Positions 1 through 9,439 of a stretch of DNA of 64,000 nucleotides are shown here, in pieces. The position numbers and the translations under genes were made by a program. Positions within the stretch are counted from its first letter, which is position 1. Each line of letters opens with the position of its first letter. The notes under the pieces were generated by a model that saw nothing but the letters and a program-made list of their open reading frames with translations, was not told where the DNA came from and made no database searches. Origin of the DNA: Caulobacter segnis ATCC 21756 (lineage in GTDB: Bacteria > Pseudomonadota > Alphaproteobacteria > Caulobacterales > Caulobacteraceae); assembly GCF_000092285.1 (NCBI RefSeq), contig NC_014100.1:4464001-4528000 (forward strand). The letters are read 5' to 3'.

Positions 1-1
1 C

Positions 2-100
2 GCCAAGGCCATGGGCGAGGACCTCGCCAAGGTGGCCCCCAACGCCACGGTGATCCCGGCCGCCAAGCTCGACCTCGACAGCCCGACCTTGGCTAAATGA
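2..100 (+). CDS. C-terminal fragment of an unrecognised protein
   Basis: Only the last 32 codons lie in the window; the reading frame runs in from the left edge and ends in TGA. The tail is Ala/Leu/Asp-rich and ends LDLDSPTLAK. I do not recognise the family from so short a piece. A perfect hairpin directly follows the stop and the next gene (mscL) converges on it, which supports this being a true gene end and not a chance frame. The upstream sequence is needed to name it. Confidence 0.5.
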   Translation, partial: AKAMGEDLAKVAPNATVIPAAKLDLDSPTLAK

Positions 101-110
101 CGAAGGGCCA

Positions 111-137
111 GGAGCGCCGTAGGCGACACGGCGCTCC
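111..137. terminator. Hairpin between convergent genes
   Basis: Perfect 10-bp inverted repeat (GGAGCGCCGT / ACGGCGCTCC) with a 7-nt loop, placed between the stop of the left-edge gene and the convergent mscL stop. There is no T run on either side, so it is either a weak bidirectional terminator or an mRNA 3'-end stabiliser. Confidence 0.5.
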
Positions 138-152
138 GGGCTGCTCGACCGG

Positions 153-572
153 CTACTTTGACTGGGCGAGCAGGTCGCGGATCTCTGTCAGGAGCTTCTC
201 TTCCGGCGTCGGCGCCGGGGGCGCGGACGGCGCGGGCGTTTCGGCGTCCTTGCGGCGGATACCGTTGACCAGCTTGACCAGCATGAACACCACGGCCGCG
301 ACGATGAAGAACTGGATCAGGGTGTTGATGAAGGCGCCGTACTGGACCGCGACCTTCTCGGCGGCCTCGGTCGCTGGATTATCGGGCCTAAGGACCCATT
401 CCAGTTTGGAGAAATCCAAGCCGCCGGTCAGAAGGCCTATCGGCGGCATGATCACCTGATCGACCAGGCTCTTGACGATCCCGTTGAACGCCGCGCCGAT
501 GATGACGCCGACGGCCAAGTCGATGACGTTGCCGCGCGCGATGAACTCGCGGAATTCTTTGACGACGCTCAT
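153..572 (-). CDS. mscL: Large-conductance mechanosensitive channel MscL
   Basis: 139 residues, the normal MscL length. MscL forms a pentameric inner-membrane pore that opens under membrane tension and releases solutes during osmotic downshock. The N-terminus [20 protein letters not shown] is the family amphipathic helix leading into TM1 (about residues 15-40, with the small-residue face [10 protein letters not shown]). TM2 lies about residues 80-105, followed by a Pro/Ala-rich linker and the C-terminal helix [14 protein letters not shown]. The periplasmic loop between them is about 40 residues. A strong ribosome site (GAGGAGG, 6 nt upstream) supports the ATG. The gene stands alone, convergent with the left-edge gene. 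Confidence 0.97.
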   Translation of the reverse strand: MSVVKEFREFIARGNVIDLAVGVIIGAAFNGIVKSLVDQVIMPPIGLLTGGLDFSKLEWVLRPDNPATEAAEKVAVQYGAFINTLIQFFIVAAVVFMLVKLVNGIRRKDAETPAPSAPPAPTPEEKLLTEIRDLLAQSK

Positions 573-652
573 GACGGCCTCCTCACCTCTTCAGAATGAG
601 CGGAAGGCTGCGGGCGTTCGCGAGGCCGGGTCAAGCCCGACCGATTTGAAGC

Positions 653-943
653 CTACTCGTCGCCATCGGCGTTCAGGCGCGCCCGAAGCTCCTTGCCGCT
701 CTTGAAGAAGGGCACGTGCTTGGCGCGAACCTCGACAGCCTCCCCGGTGCGCGGGTTGCGCCCGGTGCGGGCCGGACGGGAGCGCACCGACAGGGCCCCA
801 AAACCCCGCAGCTCCACGCGGCCGCCGTCCTCTAGAGCGCCGATCATGCGTTCCAGGATCACGCCAACGACGCGCTCGACGTCCTTCTGCGTCAGGTGCG
901 GATTTTCATTCGCGAGCCTGGCGATGAGTTCAGACTTGATCAT
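653..943 (-). CDS. ihfB: Integration host factor beta subunit
   Basis: 96 residues of the HU/IHF fold. IHF is a sequence-specific DNA-bending heterodimer of the nucleoid that shapes promoters, notably sigma-54 promoters, and recombination sites. The N-terminal helices ([17 protein letters not shown]) are followed by the beta-arm motif [10 protein letters not shown] with the intercalating proline. The wording [11 protein letters not shown] and [10 protein letters not shown] matches IHF-beta better than IHF-alpha or HU. The gene lies downstream of rpsA on the same strand, as in many proteobacteria, although here a DUF3857 gene and a terminator separate them. Confidence 0.93.
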   Translation of the reverse strand: MIKSELIARLANENPHLTQKDVERVVGVILERMIGALEDGGRVELRGFGALSVRSRPARTGRNPRTGEAVEVRAKHVPFFKSGKELRARLNADGDE

Positions 944-1060
944 CGATATCCCCGGAACGCCCCAAGACTAACAAGGCGCGATCGGACCTTTGCCCAACGA
1001 TGGCTGAGTCTTCAAGGGGTTGCGTGCGATTCCCGAACGAGGTTCGGTTAATGGGACGGA

Positions 1061-3037
1061 TCATGAGCCCTTCGGCGCGCGTACGATCTGGACTTCGCCG
1101 GCAAGACGCCGGGCGGCCTTGTTGGCCTCCTCGACATCGGCGAAAGGCAGTTCGCGGCCAATGCTCCGACTGGACTGCGTGAACCGCGCCACGCCGTCGC
1201 GCAGCTCAGCTGTCCGGCTGACCTCGACATTGGCCACCCGCCCGGACCAGTTCGGGCCCTTCACGGAAAAGCCGCCGCCCTGGTTTGGCAGAACCACTTC
1301 GATCACCGCGCTTGAATAGACCGGAAAGGCCGTGGCGTAGGGTGCGTCGGCATTGGGCCCCGGCTCTCGTCGCGGGAACGCTTTGACCGATCCGGAACCG
1401 GACCCCGGCAGCTTGTATTCCAGCGCGCCGACATCGTCGTTCAACCGCCATTCCATGTCGGCGACGCCGCTGATCACGATGCGGGCGACGCCTTGAGGGG
1501 TCACGTCGAAATCGATCTTCTCGATCGTCAGCCAGCTGTTGCTGCTGGAGAATTGCTGCTTCAGGGAGCGCTCGAGGTCCGCGCGCGGCGCAACGCGCAA
1601 CGCGCGCGCCAGGCCCAGTCCCCCCTCGCCGCGCAGGGTCGTGGTCATGACCGTCGGCGCGGGCTTGTCGAGACCGCCGGACGCGTCGATGCGGATCAGC
1701 CCCTCCGTGTCAGGTCTGTCGAGCGGCTTCTGCACGATCTCTTCGATGGCGGCGCCGCTCGCCCGGACAGGCAGGGCCCAACGGAAAGGCGGCGGCCGAA
1801 GATCATCGATGGCGCCCACGTCTCCTGAGCGCGTCCCGTCCAGCCAGTAGCTTTTGCCGTCGATGCGGGCGCGGACGAGCACATGGTTGAACAGGGCCGC
1901 GGAAGGCAGCCGCGCATCGAGCCCGTCACCACCGTTCGTCGACACCAGCACCGGCTCGGCCTCGACGCCCAGCTCCCGTAGGACCGTCAGGAGCAGCACT
2001 GTCTTGCCCTTGCAGTCGCCAAAGCGCCGCGACCAGGTCTCGTCGACAGAAGCGGGCTTGTAGCCGCCGTCGCCCATGCCCAGGAACAGATAGCGGGTCT
2101 TGTCCTCGACAAGCTGAAGAGCCTTGAAGGCCCGCACCTTGGGATCGGCGCTGGCGGCGGCGATCTGGGCGATCTCGGGCCGCAATGACGAGTCGGCCGA
2201 CAGCTCGGAGGCCTTGGCGTACAGCGGCGCCATGCGACGCGAGATGTCGTCCCAGCCGGTGTAGGTCGTCGCCTCAAGCATGCCTGGGCGCAGGAAGCGC
2301 ATCGGCGCGCCGATCGGCGGCTTGGGCGACTTGGCGTCCGTGAGATCGACCAGCAGTTCGTTCGTCTTGCCCGTCTTGCTGACCTTGGGCTGTGGGAAGC
2401 CCGTGGTGACCCGCCAGGTCAGGGGCGTTCCGTCGGCCCACAGAAGGCGGACCCGATAGCGGCTGGCCACGCCGCTCCAGGCCATCGCCTCGAAGTCACT
2501 GGTGCGGCCTCCCAGCAGCGCTTCCGTGTGCTCCTGGGTGTAGGCCCAGTCGACGATGTCGCCGACCTGAAGATCCTTGATCTGGACCGAGGCGGTCATC
2601 CGCCCATCCAGCATCGCCCGCTCCAAGTTCTTTTCACGGCGAAGGACCAGCACGTCCTGGCCCTGGTTCAGGAGGTCTATCCGTTGACCGTTGCGGATGA
2701 TGGCGAGGGTGTGGAGGGTGATCTTGTCGCGGACGGGATCCCAGGTGATCGAGCGCGATCCGCTTTGCAGCCCCTCGGGCTTCAGCACCTTCACGATGCG
2801 ACGGTTGTAGAAGGCCGAGCCGGCGGTGTCGTGCAGGGACTGGTTGTCGTTCAGCAAGAGTTGCGCGGAGGGCGGCTGGTCGTCGACCGGCGGCGCGGGA
2901 ATATCAGCGACCTGAACCCACTTCGCGGGCGGACCGTAGCTGGGCTTCTCGTCGGCTCGGGCGGCGCCAGCCAACGCCAGGGCGGATAAGGCGGCGACGG
3001 CCGTCAGGGGAAAGCTCAAAACGCCACGATCCGACAC
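1061..3037 (-). CDS. DUF3857 / transglutaminase-like periplasmic protein
   Basis: 658 residues if started at GTG 3037, which has GGGAGG about 6 nt upstream and gives a clean signal peptide (LSFPLTAVAALSALALAGAARA). The open frame extends further upstream, but that part runs into the rpsA terminator. Residues about 60-230 resemble DUF3857. A transglutaminase-like core follows, with a candidate catalytic Cys in RRFGDCKGKT (about residue 340) and downstream His (FNHVLVRA) and Asp (YWLDGTRSGD), so a Cys-His-Asp triad is intact. The C-terminal third is beta-rich and unassigned. The family often sits next to outer-membrane or cell-wall genes and its substrate is unknown; export to the periplasm is predicted from the signal peptide. 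Confidence 0.8.
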   Translation of the reverse strand: MSDRGVLSFPLTAVAALSALALAGAARADEKPSYGPPAKWVQVADIPAPPVDDQPPSAQLLLNDNQSLHDTAGSAFYNRRIVKVLKPEGLQSGSRSITWDPVRDKITLHTLAIIRNGQRIDLLNQGQDVLVLRREKNLERAMLDGRMTASVQIKDLQVGDIVDWAYTQEHTEALLGGRTSDFEAMAWSGVASRYRVRLLWADGTPLTWRVTTGFPQPKVSKTGKTNELLVDLTDAKSPKPPIGAPMRFLRPGMLEATTYTGWDDISRRMAPLYAKASELSADSSLRPEIAQIAAASADPKVRAFKALQLVEDKTRYLFLGMGDGGYKPASVDETWSRRFGDCKGKTVLLLTVLRELGVEAEPVLVSTNGGDGLDARLPSAALFNHVLVRARIDGKSYWLDGTRSGDVGAIDDLRPPPFRWALPVRASGAAIEEIVQKPLDRPDTEGLIRIDASGGLDKPAPTVMTTTLRGEGGLGLARALRVAPRADLERSLKQQFSSSNSWLTIEKIDFDVTPQGVARIVISGVADMEWRLNDDVGALEYKLPGSGSGSVKAFPRREPGPNADAPYATAFPVYSSAVIEVVLPNQGGGFSVKGPNWSGRVANVEVSRTAELRDGVARFTQSSRSIGRELPFADVEEANKAARRLAGEVQIVRAPKGS

Positions 3038-3085
3038 GAACACCTCCCGGAACTCAACCTTGAGAGTTGTCGCAGGCTTTCGCGC

Positions 3086-3120
3086 AAAAGAAAACGGCGG
3101 CCGGATCGCTCCGGCCGCCG
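3086..3120 (-). terminator. Intrinsic terminator of rpsA
   Basis: Read on the minus strand: a perfect stem of at least 10 bp (GGCGGCCGGA / TCCGGCCGCC, loop GCGA) followed by TTTTCTTTT. It lies 28 nt past the rpsA stop. The T tract makes it one of the clearest rho-independent terminators in the window, and it separates rpsA from the DUF3857 gene. Confidence 0.85.
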
Positions 3121-3148
3121 CCAACTTCAACTCCGATGGAGCGGAAGC

Positions 3149-4858
<1,710 letters not shown>

Positions 4859-4956
4859 GCTGATCTTTGGTCTCTAGGTTGGGGGAAGCCCTGAAACGAG
4901 CGCCGTCGTGAGACGGTTCTCGGGATTCCGGATGAAGTGAGTTTGATAAAGCGGGC

Positions 4957-4978
4957 CCGCGATGTTCTCTGATCGCGG
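4957..4978 (-). promoter_or_regulatory. Hairpin in the cmk-rpsA spacer
   Basis: A 7-bp inverted repeat (CCGCGAT / ATCGCGG) with an 8-nt loop sits 30 nt after the cmk stop and about 100 nt before the rpsA start. It could attenuate read-through from cmk or be part of an rpsA leader structure; S1 autoregulates through leader structure in E. coli, but no homology to that element is visible here. Confidence 0.3.
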
Positions 4979-5008
4979 CGAGGCCGGGCGGTGGATTTGC
5001 CCAGCCGG

Positions 5009-5650
5009 CTAGAGCCGGTGACGGGCGCGCGCGTCCTCGACGATACGGCGGGCCGCATCGAAGGCCTGCTCTATAGTCATTTCCGACGTATCGAGCAAGA
5101 CGGCGTCGGGCGCCTGCGTCATCGGGGCGTCCTTGCGACCGCCGTCCCGCGCGTCCCGCTTGTGGATGTCGGCCAGGATATCCTCGAAATCGACCGCCTC
5201 GCCCTGCCCGACCAGTTGCTTCCAACGCCGCTCCGCGCGGACCTCGGGACGGGCCGTGACATAGAGCTTGGCCGGGGCGTGCGGCGCGATGACCGTGCCG
5301 ATGTCGCGGCCGTCGACCACCGAACCCGGCTGCCGCTTGGTGAAGTCGCGCTGCAAGTCGAACAGGGCGGCGCGAACGCCGGGGTGCACGGCGACCCGGC
5401 TGGCGGCTTCCCCGGCGGCGCGCGTCCGCACCTCGGCGCGATCAAGGTCGGAAAGGTCGAGCGCCCTCGCGACGGCCTGGGCCGCGATTGGGTCGTCAAG
5501 GTCGCCCGCGCTGGCCAGCACGCCGACACCCACCGCCCGGTAGAGCAGACCTGTATCCAGCAGCGGATAGCCATAGAGCGCGGCCAAGCGCCCGGCGATC
5601 GTTCCCTTGCCGGATGCGGCCGGTCCGTCGACGGCGATCACGAAGGCCAT
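5009..5650 (-). CDS. cmk: Cytidylate kinase
   Basis: 213 residues. Phosphorylates CMP and dCMP with ATP in the cytoplasm, part of pyrimidine salvage and CTP/dCTP supply. The P-loop GPAASGKGT is at residues 9-17, LLDTGLLYRA (about 31-40) is the nucleotide-monophosphate region, and VDGRDIGTVIAP (about 117-128) and the LID Arg-rich stretch RAERRWKQL follow. The start lies 3 bp after the aroA stop, so translation is probably coupled; GGAAG within the aroA tail serves as ribosome site. Confidence 0.97.
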   Translation of the reverse strand: MAFVIAVDGPAASGKGTIAGRLAALYGYPLLDTGLLYRAVGVGVLASAGDLDDPIAAQAVARALDLSDLDRAEVRTRAAGEAASRVAVHPGVRAALFDLQRDFTKRQPGSVVDGRDIGTVIAPHAPAKLYVTARPEVRAERRWKQLVGQGEAVDFEDILADIHKRDARDGGRKDAPMTQAPDAVLLDTSEMTIEQAFDAARRIVEDARARHRL

Positions 5651-5653
5651 GGC

Positions 5654-6985
5654 TCAGGCTTCCGCCAGCGTCGCGCCCAGGCCACGCATCAAGTCGGCGA
5701 AGCCTGGGAAGCTGGTGGCGATCATGCCCGGCTCGTCGACCGCCACCGGCGCCTGGGCTGCCATGCCCAGGATCAGATGGCTCATGGCGATCCGGTGGTC
5801 GCCGTGGGTCTCCACCGTCGCGCCGCCGCGCGGCGGCTGGCCCGTGCCGTGCACGATGAAGCCCTCGGGCTCCTCCTCGACATCGACGCCGCAGGCTTCG
5901 AGGCCGGCGGCGGTCAGGGCGATGCGATCGCTTTCCTTGACGCGCATCTCGCCGACGCCGCGCATGACGGTGTCACCCTCGGCGAAGGCGGCGGCGATGG
6001 CCAGGATCGGATACTCGTCGATCATCGCCGGGGCGCGCTCGGGCGGGACGACGACGCCCTTGAGCTTGGAATGGCGCGCGGTGATGTCGCCGACCTCTTC
6101 GCCGCTCGACATCCGACGGTTCGAGATCACCAGGTCGGCGCCCATCTCCCGCAGGGTGGTGAAAAGACCGGTGCGCAGTTCGTTGAGCATCACGCCCTCG
6201 ACCGTGACCTCGGAACCCGGGACGATCAGGCCGGCCACCAGCGGGAAGGCCGCGGAAGACGGATCACCCGGCACGGCCACGTGCGTTCCGGTCAACTTCT
6301 GGCTTTCGGGCAGACGGATGTGGCGGATGGTCTTCTCGCCGACAACGCGATCCTCGACGATCACTTCGGCCCCGAACGCGCGCAGCATGCGCTCGGTGTG
6401 GTCACGGGTGGCTTCAGGCTCGATGACCTCGACGCCGCCTTCGGCGTGCAGGCCCGCCAGCAGAACGGCCGACTTCACCTGGGCCGACGCCATCGGCAGG
6501 GTGTAGTTGAGGCCGCGAAGGTTCCCGCCTTTCAGCGTCAGCGGCAGACGGCCCTTGTCGCGGCCGAGCCACGTCGCGCCCATGCGGGCCAGCGGATCCA
6601 GAACCCGTCCCATCGGCCGGCCGCGCAGCGAGCTGTCACCGGTGAAGGTGGCGCACATCGGGAAACCCGCCGCCGCGCCCATGATCAGACGAACGCCCGT
6701 GCCGGCGTTACCGCAGTCGATCACGTCCGAGGGCTCGGAGAAGCCGCCCTGGCCCTCGATGCGCCAGCGACCGACACCCTCCTGTTCGACCCGCGCCCCA
6801 AAGGCCTGCATGGCCCGGGCGGTGGCGAGGACGTCGTCGCCCTCGAGCAGCCCTTCGACCGTCGTGGTCCCGGTCGCGAGCGCGCCCAGGATCATCGAAC
6901 GGTGGGAAATGGACTTGTCTCCCGGAGCGCGCACGATCCCTCGCAGAGCGCCTCCGGGGGCGCTCTTCAATCCAGCCGACGACAT
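5654..6985 (-). CDS. aroA: 3-phosphoshikimate 1-carboxyvinyltransferase (EPSP synthase)
   Basis: 443 residues. Joins phosphoenolpyruvate to shikimate-3-phosphate in the sixth step of the shikimate pathway. The N-terminal motif [11 protein letters not shown] and the later [40 protein letters not shown] and MRVKESDR all fit, and the overall pattern ([17 protein letters not shown]) is of the class II, Agrobacterium-like type. The PEP-site stretch reads GNAGTGVR, with Gly where the insensitive CP4 enzyme has Ala. AAGGAG about 11 nt upstream supports the start. First gene of aroA-cmk-rpsA. Confidence 0.97.
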   Translation of the reverse strand: MSSAGLKSAPGGALRGIVRAPGDKSISHRSMILGALATGTTTVEGLLEGDDVLATARAMQAFGARVEQEGVGRWRIEGQGGFSEPSDVIDCGNAGTGVRLIMGAAAGFPMCATFTGDSSLRGRPMGRVLDPLARMGATWLGRDKGRLPLTLKGGNLRGLNYTLPMASAQVKSAVLLAGLHAEGGVEVIEPEATRDHTERMLRAFGAEVIVEDRVVGEKTIRHIRLPESQKLTGTHVAVPGDPSSAAFPLVAGLIVPGSEVTVEGVMLNELRTGLFTTLREMGADLVISNRRMSSGEEVGDITARHSKLKGVVVPPERAPAMIDEYPILAIAAAFAEGDTVMRGVGEMRVKESDRIALTAAGLEACGVDVEEEPEGFIVHGTGQPPRGGATVETHGDHRIAMSHLILGMAAQAPVAVDEPGMIATSFPGFADLMRGLGATLAEA

Positions 6986-7103
6986 GCCGAAACCGGCTCC
7001 TTAGTATTTGGTGGTTTTCGCGAAGGGGATTGCTTTTGACAGCGGCCTCTCGTCATGGCAAGTGACCCGCCGCTTTTCCCATCCGGATCAAAGGGTCGCC
7101 ACC

Positions 7104-7571
7104 TTGGCCAATCCCGACCTGGGCGCAAAACAAATCTGCCCCAACTGCCAGTCGAAGTTCTATGACCTCAACCGCCGTCCGGCCGTTTGCCCCAAGTGCG
7201 GCGAGCAGTTCGACCCGGAAGAGGCTCTGAAGTCGCGCCGCGTCCGCGCCCGCGCCATCACGCCGGACTACGAGTCCGACGAGGAAAAGGAGCCCGTCGC
7301 CCCGAAGGAGGAGGACGGCTTCGAGGACGAGGTCGACGAGACCCCGGAAATCGACGAGGCGGCTGAGGCCGACGTCGTCGAGACCGACGACGAGGACGCC
7401 GAACCCGGCGCCGCGCCCGCCGGCGACGCCGACCTCGGCGTTGATTTCGCCGAGGACGACGATCTCGCCGAAGACGAGGCCGACGACGTTCCGTTCCTGG
7501 AGGACGAGGACGACGATGATATCCTCGACGAGGAAATCGAAGGCCTGCCCGGCGAGGGCGACGACGACTGA
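7104..7571 (+). CDS. TIGR02300 family protein (FYDLN acid domain)
   Basis: 155 residues from TTG 7104. That start gives the family N-terminus ANPDLGAKQICPNC and has AAAGGG about 8 nt upstream; the frame stays open 32 codons further but that part looks non-coding. Residues about 10-35 form a zinc-ribbon-like CPNC..FYDLN..CPKC with four cysteines. The rest, from about residue 55, is an extreme acidic low-complexity tail of Asp/Glu/Ala. The family is essentially alphaproteobacterial and has no established function. It is divergent from aroA and followed by a strong hairpin. Confidence 0.9.
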   Translation: MANPDLGAKQICPNCQSKFYDLNRRPAVCPKCGEQFDPEEALKSRRVRARAITPDYESDEEKEPVAPKEEDGFEDEVDETPEIDEAAEADVVETDDEDAEPGAAPAGDADLGVDFAEDDDLAEDEADDVPFLEDEDDDDILDEEIEGLPGEGDDD

Positions 7572-7577
7572 TCCGGC

Positions 7578-7614
7578 GGAAAGCCGGTCCGGACCTTACC
7601 GCGACCGGCTTTCC
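7578..7614 (+). terminator. Hairpin after the TIGR02300 gene
   Basis: Perfect 12-bp inverted repeat (GGAAAGCCGGTC / GACCGGCTTTCC) with a 13-nt loop, starting 7 nt after the stop codon. There is no immediate T run (GTTTT appears about 7 nt later), so it may terminate inefficiently or act as a 3' stabiliser. Confidence 0.55.
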
Positions 7615-7667
7615 ACAGGCGTTTTCGGGCCTGCGACATTTTTCTCGAAAAAAGTTCGCAGGGAGGG

Positions 7668-7696
7668 TTGATCCCCGGAAAATCCCGGACTAGGTT
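7668..7696 (+). promoter_or_regulatory. Candidate sigma-70 promoter of tRNA-Ala
   Basis: TTGATC, 17-bp spacer, TAGGTT, in the gap upstream of tRNA-Ala(GGC). It resembles the TTGACG-17-TA layout in front of the other two tRNA genes here. Distance to the tRNA 5' end is about 90 nt, implying a processed leader. Confidence 0.45.
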
Positions 7697-7785
7697 CCGC
7701 GCCTCTTCGGGGAGCGACACCAGTCGAAACGCCGAAGAGACCAAGGATTTCCGAGAGTTACCGCAAGGTTCCCTCAGAAAAACTC

Positions 7786-7861
7786 GGGGCTATAGCTCAG
7801 CTGGTAGAGCGCTTGAATGGCATTCAAGAGGTCAGCGGTTCGACTCCGCTTAGCTCCACCA
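7786..7861 (+). tRNA. tRNA-Ala, anticodon GGC
   Basis: 76 nt with CCA encoded. The acceptor stem pairs GGGGCTA with TAGCTCC (one G-U). The D arm contains AGCTCAGCTGGTAGAGC, the anticodon stem CTTGA/TCAAG encloses the loop ATGGCAT (anticodon GGC, reads GCC and GCU), and the T arm is GGTTCGACTCC. A T-rich hairpin terminator follows within 3 nt. Confidence 0.97.
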
Positions 7862-7863
7862 TC

Positions 7864-7902
7864 AAGGCCCGGACGGAAACGTCCGGGCCTTGTCCATTTT
7901 TA
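7864..7902 (+). terminator. Intrinsic terminator of tRNA-Ala
   Basis: Perfect 11-bp stem (AAGGCCCGGAC / GTCCGGGCCTT) with loop GGAAAC, followed a few bases later by ATTTTTA. It begins immediately after the CCA end. Confidence 0.8.
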
Positions 7903-8062
7903 CTCCCTTGAAATCACGGCCCAAGTGAAGCGCGTCGACCCGACGCTCTTGCCTCTTGAACCCTTCGTCGCCGCTCGCCATGTCTAGCGAAGTGTCGCGG
8001 GGGTAAGCGCCGATCCTCGGGTTTGTCGCCGCGAACGAAGTCGCTTGAGCGAGGACTTCGCG

Positions 8063-8488
8063 ATGACCCGGACGATTCTGTTCGACAGCCCCTTCCTGTT
8101 GGGCTTCGAGCACACCAGAGACCTGATCGAGCGCGCGGCCAAGGCCGCGTCCGAAAGCTATCCGCCCTACAATGTCGAGCAGGCCGAGAACGGTGGGGTG
8201 CGTATCACCCTGGCCGTGGCGGGCTTCTCGCCAGAGCAGCTTCAGGTGACGGTCGAGGGCGGTCAGCTGATCGTAGCGGGCAAGCGCGACGCCGATGGCC
8301 GAAGCGACGCAGAGCGCGCCTTCCTGCATCGTGGGATCGCCGCGAGGGGCTTCGTGCGCACCTTTGTCCTCGCCGAGGGCATGGAGGCGCAGGCCGCCAC
8401 CTTGGAACATGGGCTTCTGCACATCGATCTGGCGCGCCCCGAACCCGAGCGCCTGATCAGGCGCATTCCGATCCGCAGCGCGGGCTGA
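8063..8488 (+). CDS. Hsp20 family small heat-shock protein (IbpA-like)
   Basis: 141 residues from ATG 8063 (MTRTILFDSPFLLGFEH), with GAGGAC about 8 nt upstream; an in-frame TTG six codons earlier is less likely. Small heat-shock proteins are ATP-independent holdases forming cytoplasmic oligomers. The alpha-crystallin core runs from about residue 33 (YPPYNVEQ...VRITLAVAGF) to ARPEPE, with HGLLHIDL as the IxL-type strand. An IxI/V-like tail (IRRIPI) is at the C-terminus. The following DUF1150 gene is its usual partner in alphaproteobacteria. No heat-shock promoter or ROSE-type leader is clearly visible. Confidence 0.93.
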   Translation: MTRTILFDSPFLLGFEHTRDLIERAAKAASESYPPYNVEQAENGGVRITLAVAGFSPEQLQVTVEGGQLIVAGKRDADGRSDAERAFLHRGIAARGFVRTFVLAEGMEAQAATLEHGLLHIDLARPEPERLIRRIPIRSAG

Positions 8489-8607
8489 CCGCGCGCCCAA
8501 ACTTAATTTGCAGCACGGGCTCTAGGGCCGTGCGGAACAAGCCCATCCCGGCGCGGGCTGAACCGGCCGGTGCAAGGCGCGTTCCCTAATCAAAGGAGGT
8601 GGTCATC

Positions 8608-8877
8608 ATGACGCCTAACACCCATCGCAGCCCGCTTTTCACGAGCGAAGCTTTCGCGGCCCTTGGCGCCCCTGACCTCGTCTATGTGCGACCGATCAAG
8701 GCCGCTGAAGTGCTCGCCGACGCGCCGGAAGGCGTGGAGGACTTCAATCTCTCTCCCGATCAAACACTTTACGCTGTCTGCCGCGCGGACGGCGCGCGCC
8801 TGGCCGTCTTGATCGACCGCGACACCGCTATCGCGGCCGCCCTGGCGCACGAACTGGCGCCCGTGTCGGTCCACTAG
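8608..8877 (+). CDS. DUF1150 family protein
   Basis: 89 residues from ATG 8608. A near-ideal ribosome site (AAAGGAGGT, 7 nt spacing) decides this start over the in-frame GTG three codons earlier. The stretches LVYVRPIKAAEV and LYAVCRADGARLAVLIDRD match DUF1150, a small cytoplasmic family without a known activity that is habitually encoded beside IbpA-type Hsp20. The 119-bp spacer from hsp20 and the much stronger SD suggest it is made in excess of Hsp20. Confidence 0.85.
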   Translation: MTPNTHRSPLFTSEAFAALGAPDLVYVRPIKAAEVLADAPEGVEDFNLSPDQTLYAVCRADGARLAVLIDRDTAIAAALAHELAPVSVH

Positions 8878-8888
8878 CGGAGAAGGGC

Positions 8889-9353
8889 TCAGGCGGCCGT
8901 GCTGGCGGCCTCCTGGGTCAGGAGGACATGTATGGCGTCGGCCGACTTGGCTTGGCGCAGGGCGGAGCGGATTTCCGGCTGACGCAGCACGCGCGCGACG
9001 CGCGCCAGGGCCCGCAAATGTTGAGCGCTCGCGTCCAGCGGCGCGAAGAGCGCCACCATCAAGTCGACGGGCTTGTCGTCGAGCGCATCAAAGGGAACGG
9101 GCGTATCCAGGCGAAGGACGACAGCTCTGACCCTGTCCACGCCTTCGACGCGAGCGTGCGGGATGGCGACTCCTTCGCCGACCCCGGTGGACCCGGCGGC
9201 TTCTCGATCAAGCAGACCTTCGAGGGTCGAGTCGGCGTCGACGCCCAACACGCGCGCGGCGACATCGGCGACCAGCGAAAGCGCTTGGCGCTTGCCAGGC
9301 GCGCCGGCGCGCAACGCCACCGCCCCCGGATCCAGAAGATCGCCAATCGTCAT
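8889..9353 (-). CDS. ptsN: PTS IIA-like nitrogen regulatory protein
   Basis: 154 residues of the EIIA-fructose fold. EIIA-Ntr is the terminal phosphate acceptor of the nitrogen-PTS and links nitrogen and carbon state to potassium uptake and stringent response. The phospho-acceptor His lies in GVAIPHARVEG (about residue 65), and the family motif VDLMVALFAPLDASAQHLRALA is complete. It lies downstream of hpf and rpoN, the classic rpoN-hpf-ptsN arrangement. It converges on DUF1150 with 11 bp between stops. Confidence 0.95.
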   Translation of the reverse strand: MTIGDLLDPGAVALRAGAPGKRQALSLVADVAARVLGVDADSTLEGLLDREAAGSTGVGEGVAIPHARVEGVDRVRAVVLRLDTPVPFDALDDKPVDLMVALFAPLDASAQHLRALARVARVLRQPEIRSALRQAKSADAIHVLLTQEAASTAA

Positions 9354-9439
9354 GGATTTCTAACGCTCGCTCGTTGTCGACCGCCTTGGCGCCGTCGCCG
9401 CGAATCCGCCGACGGCGCCACCGGCCGTGACACGGTCCG

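Noticed and set aside
4991..7039. A 682-codon open frame antisense to cmk and aroA
   Set aside because: It spans two certain genes on the other strand and is an Arg/Gly/His-rich shadow.
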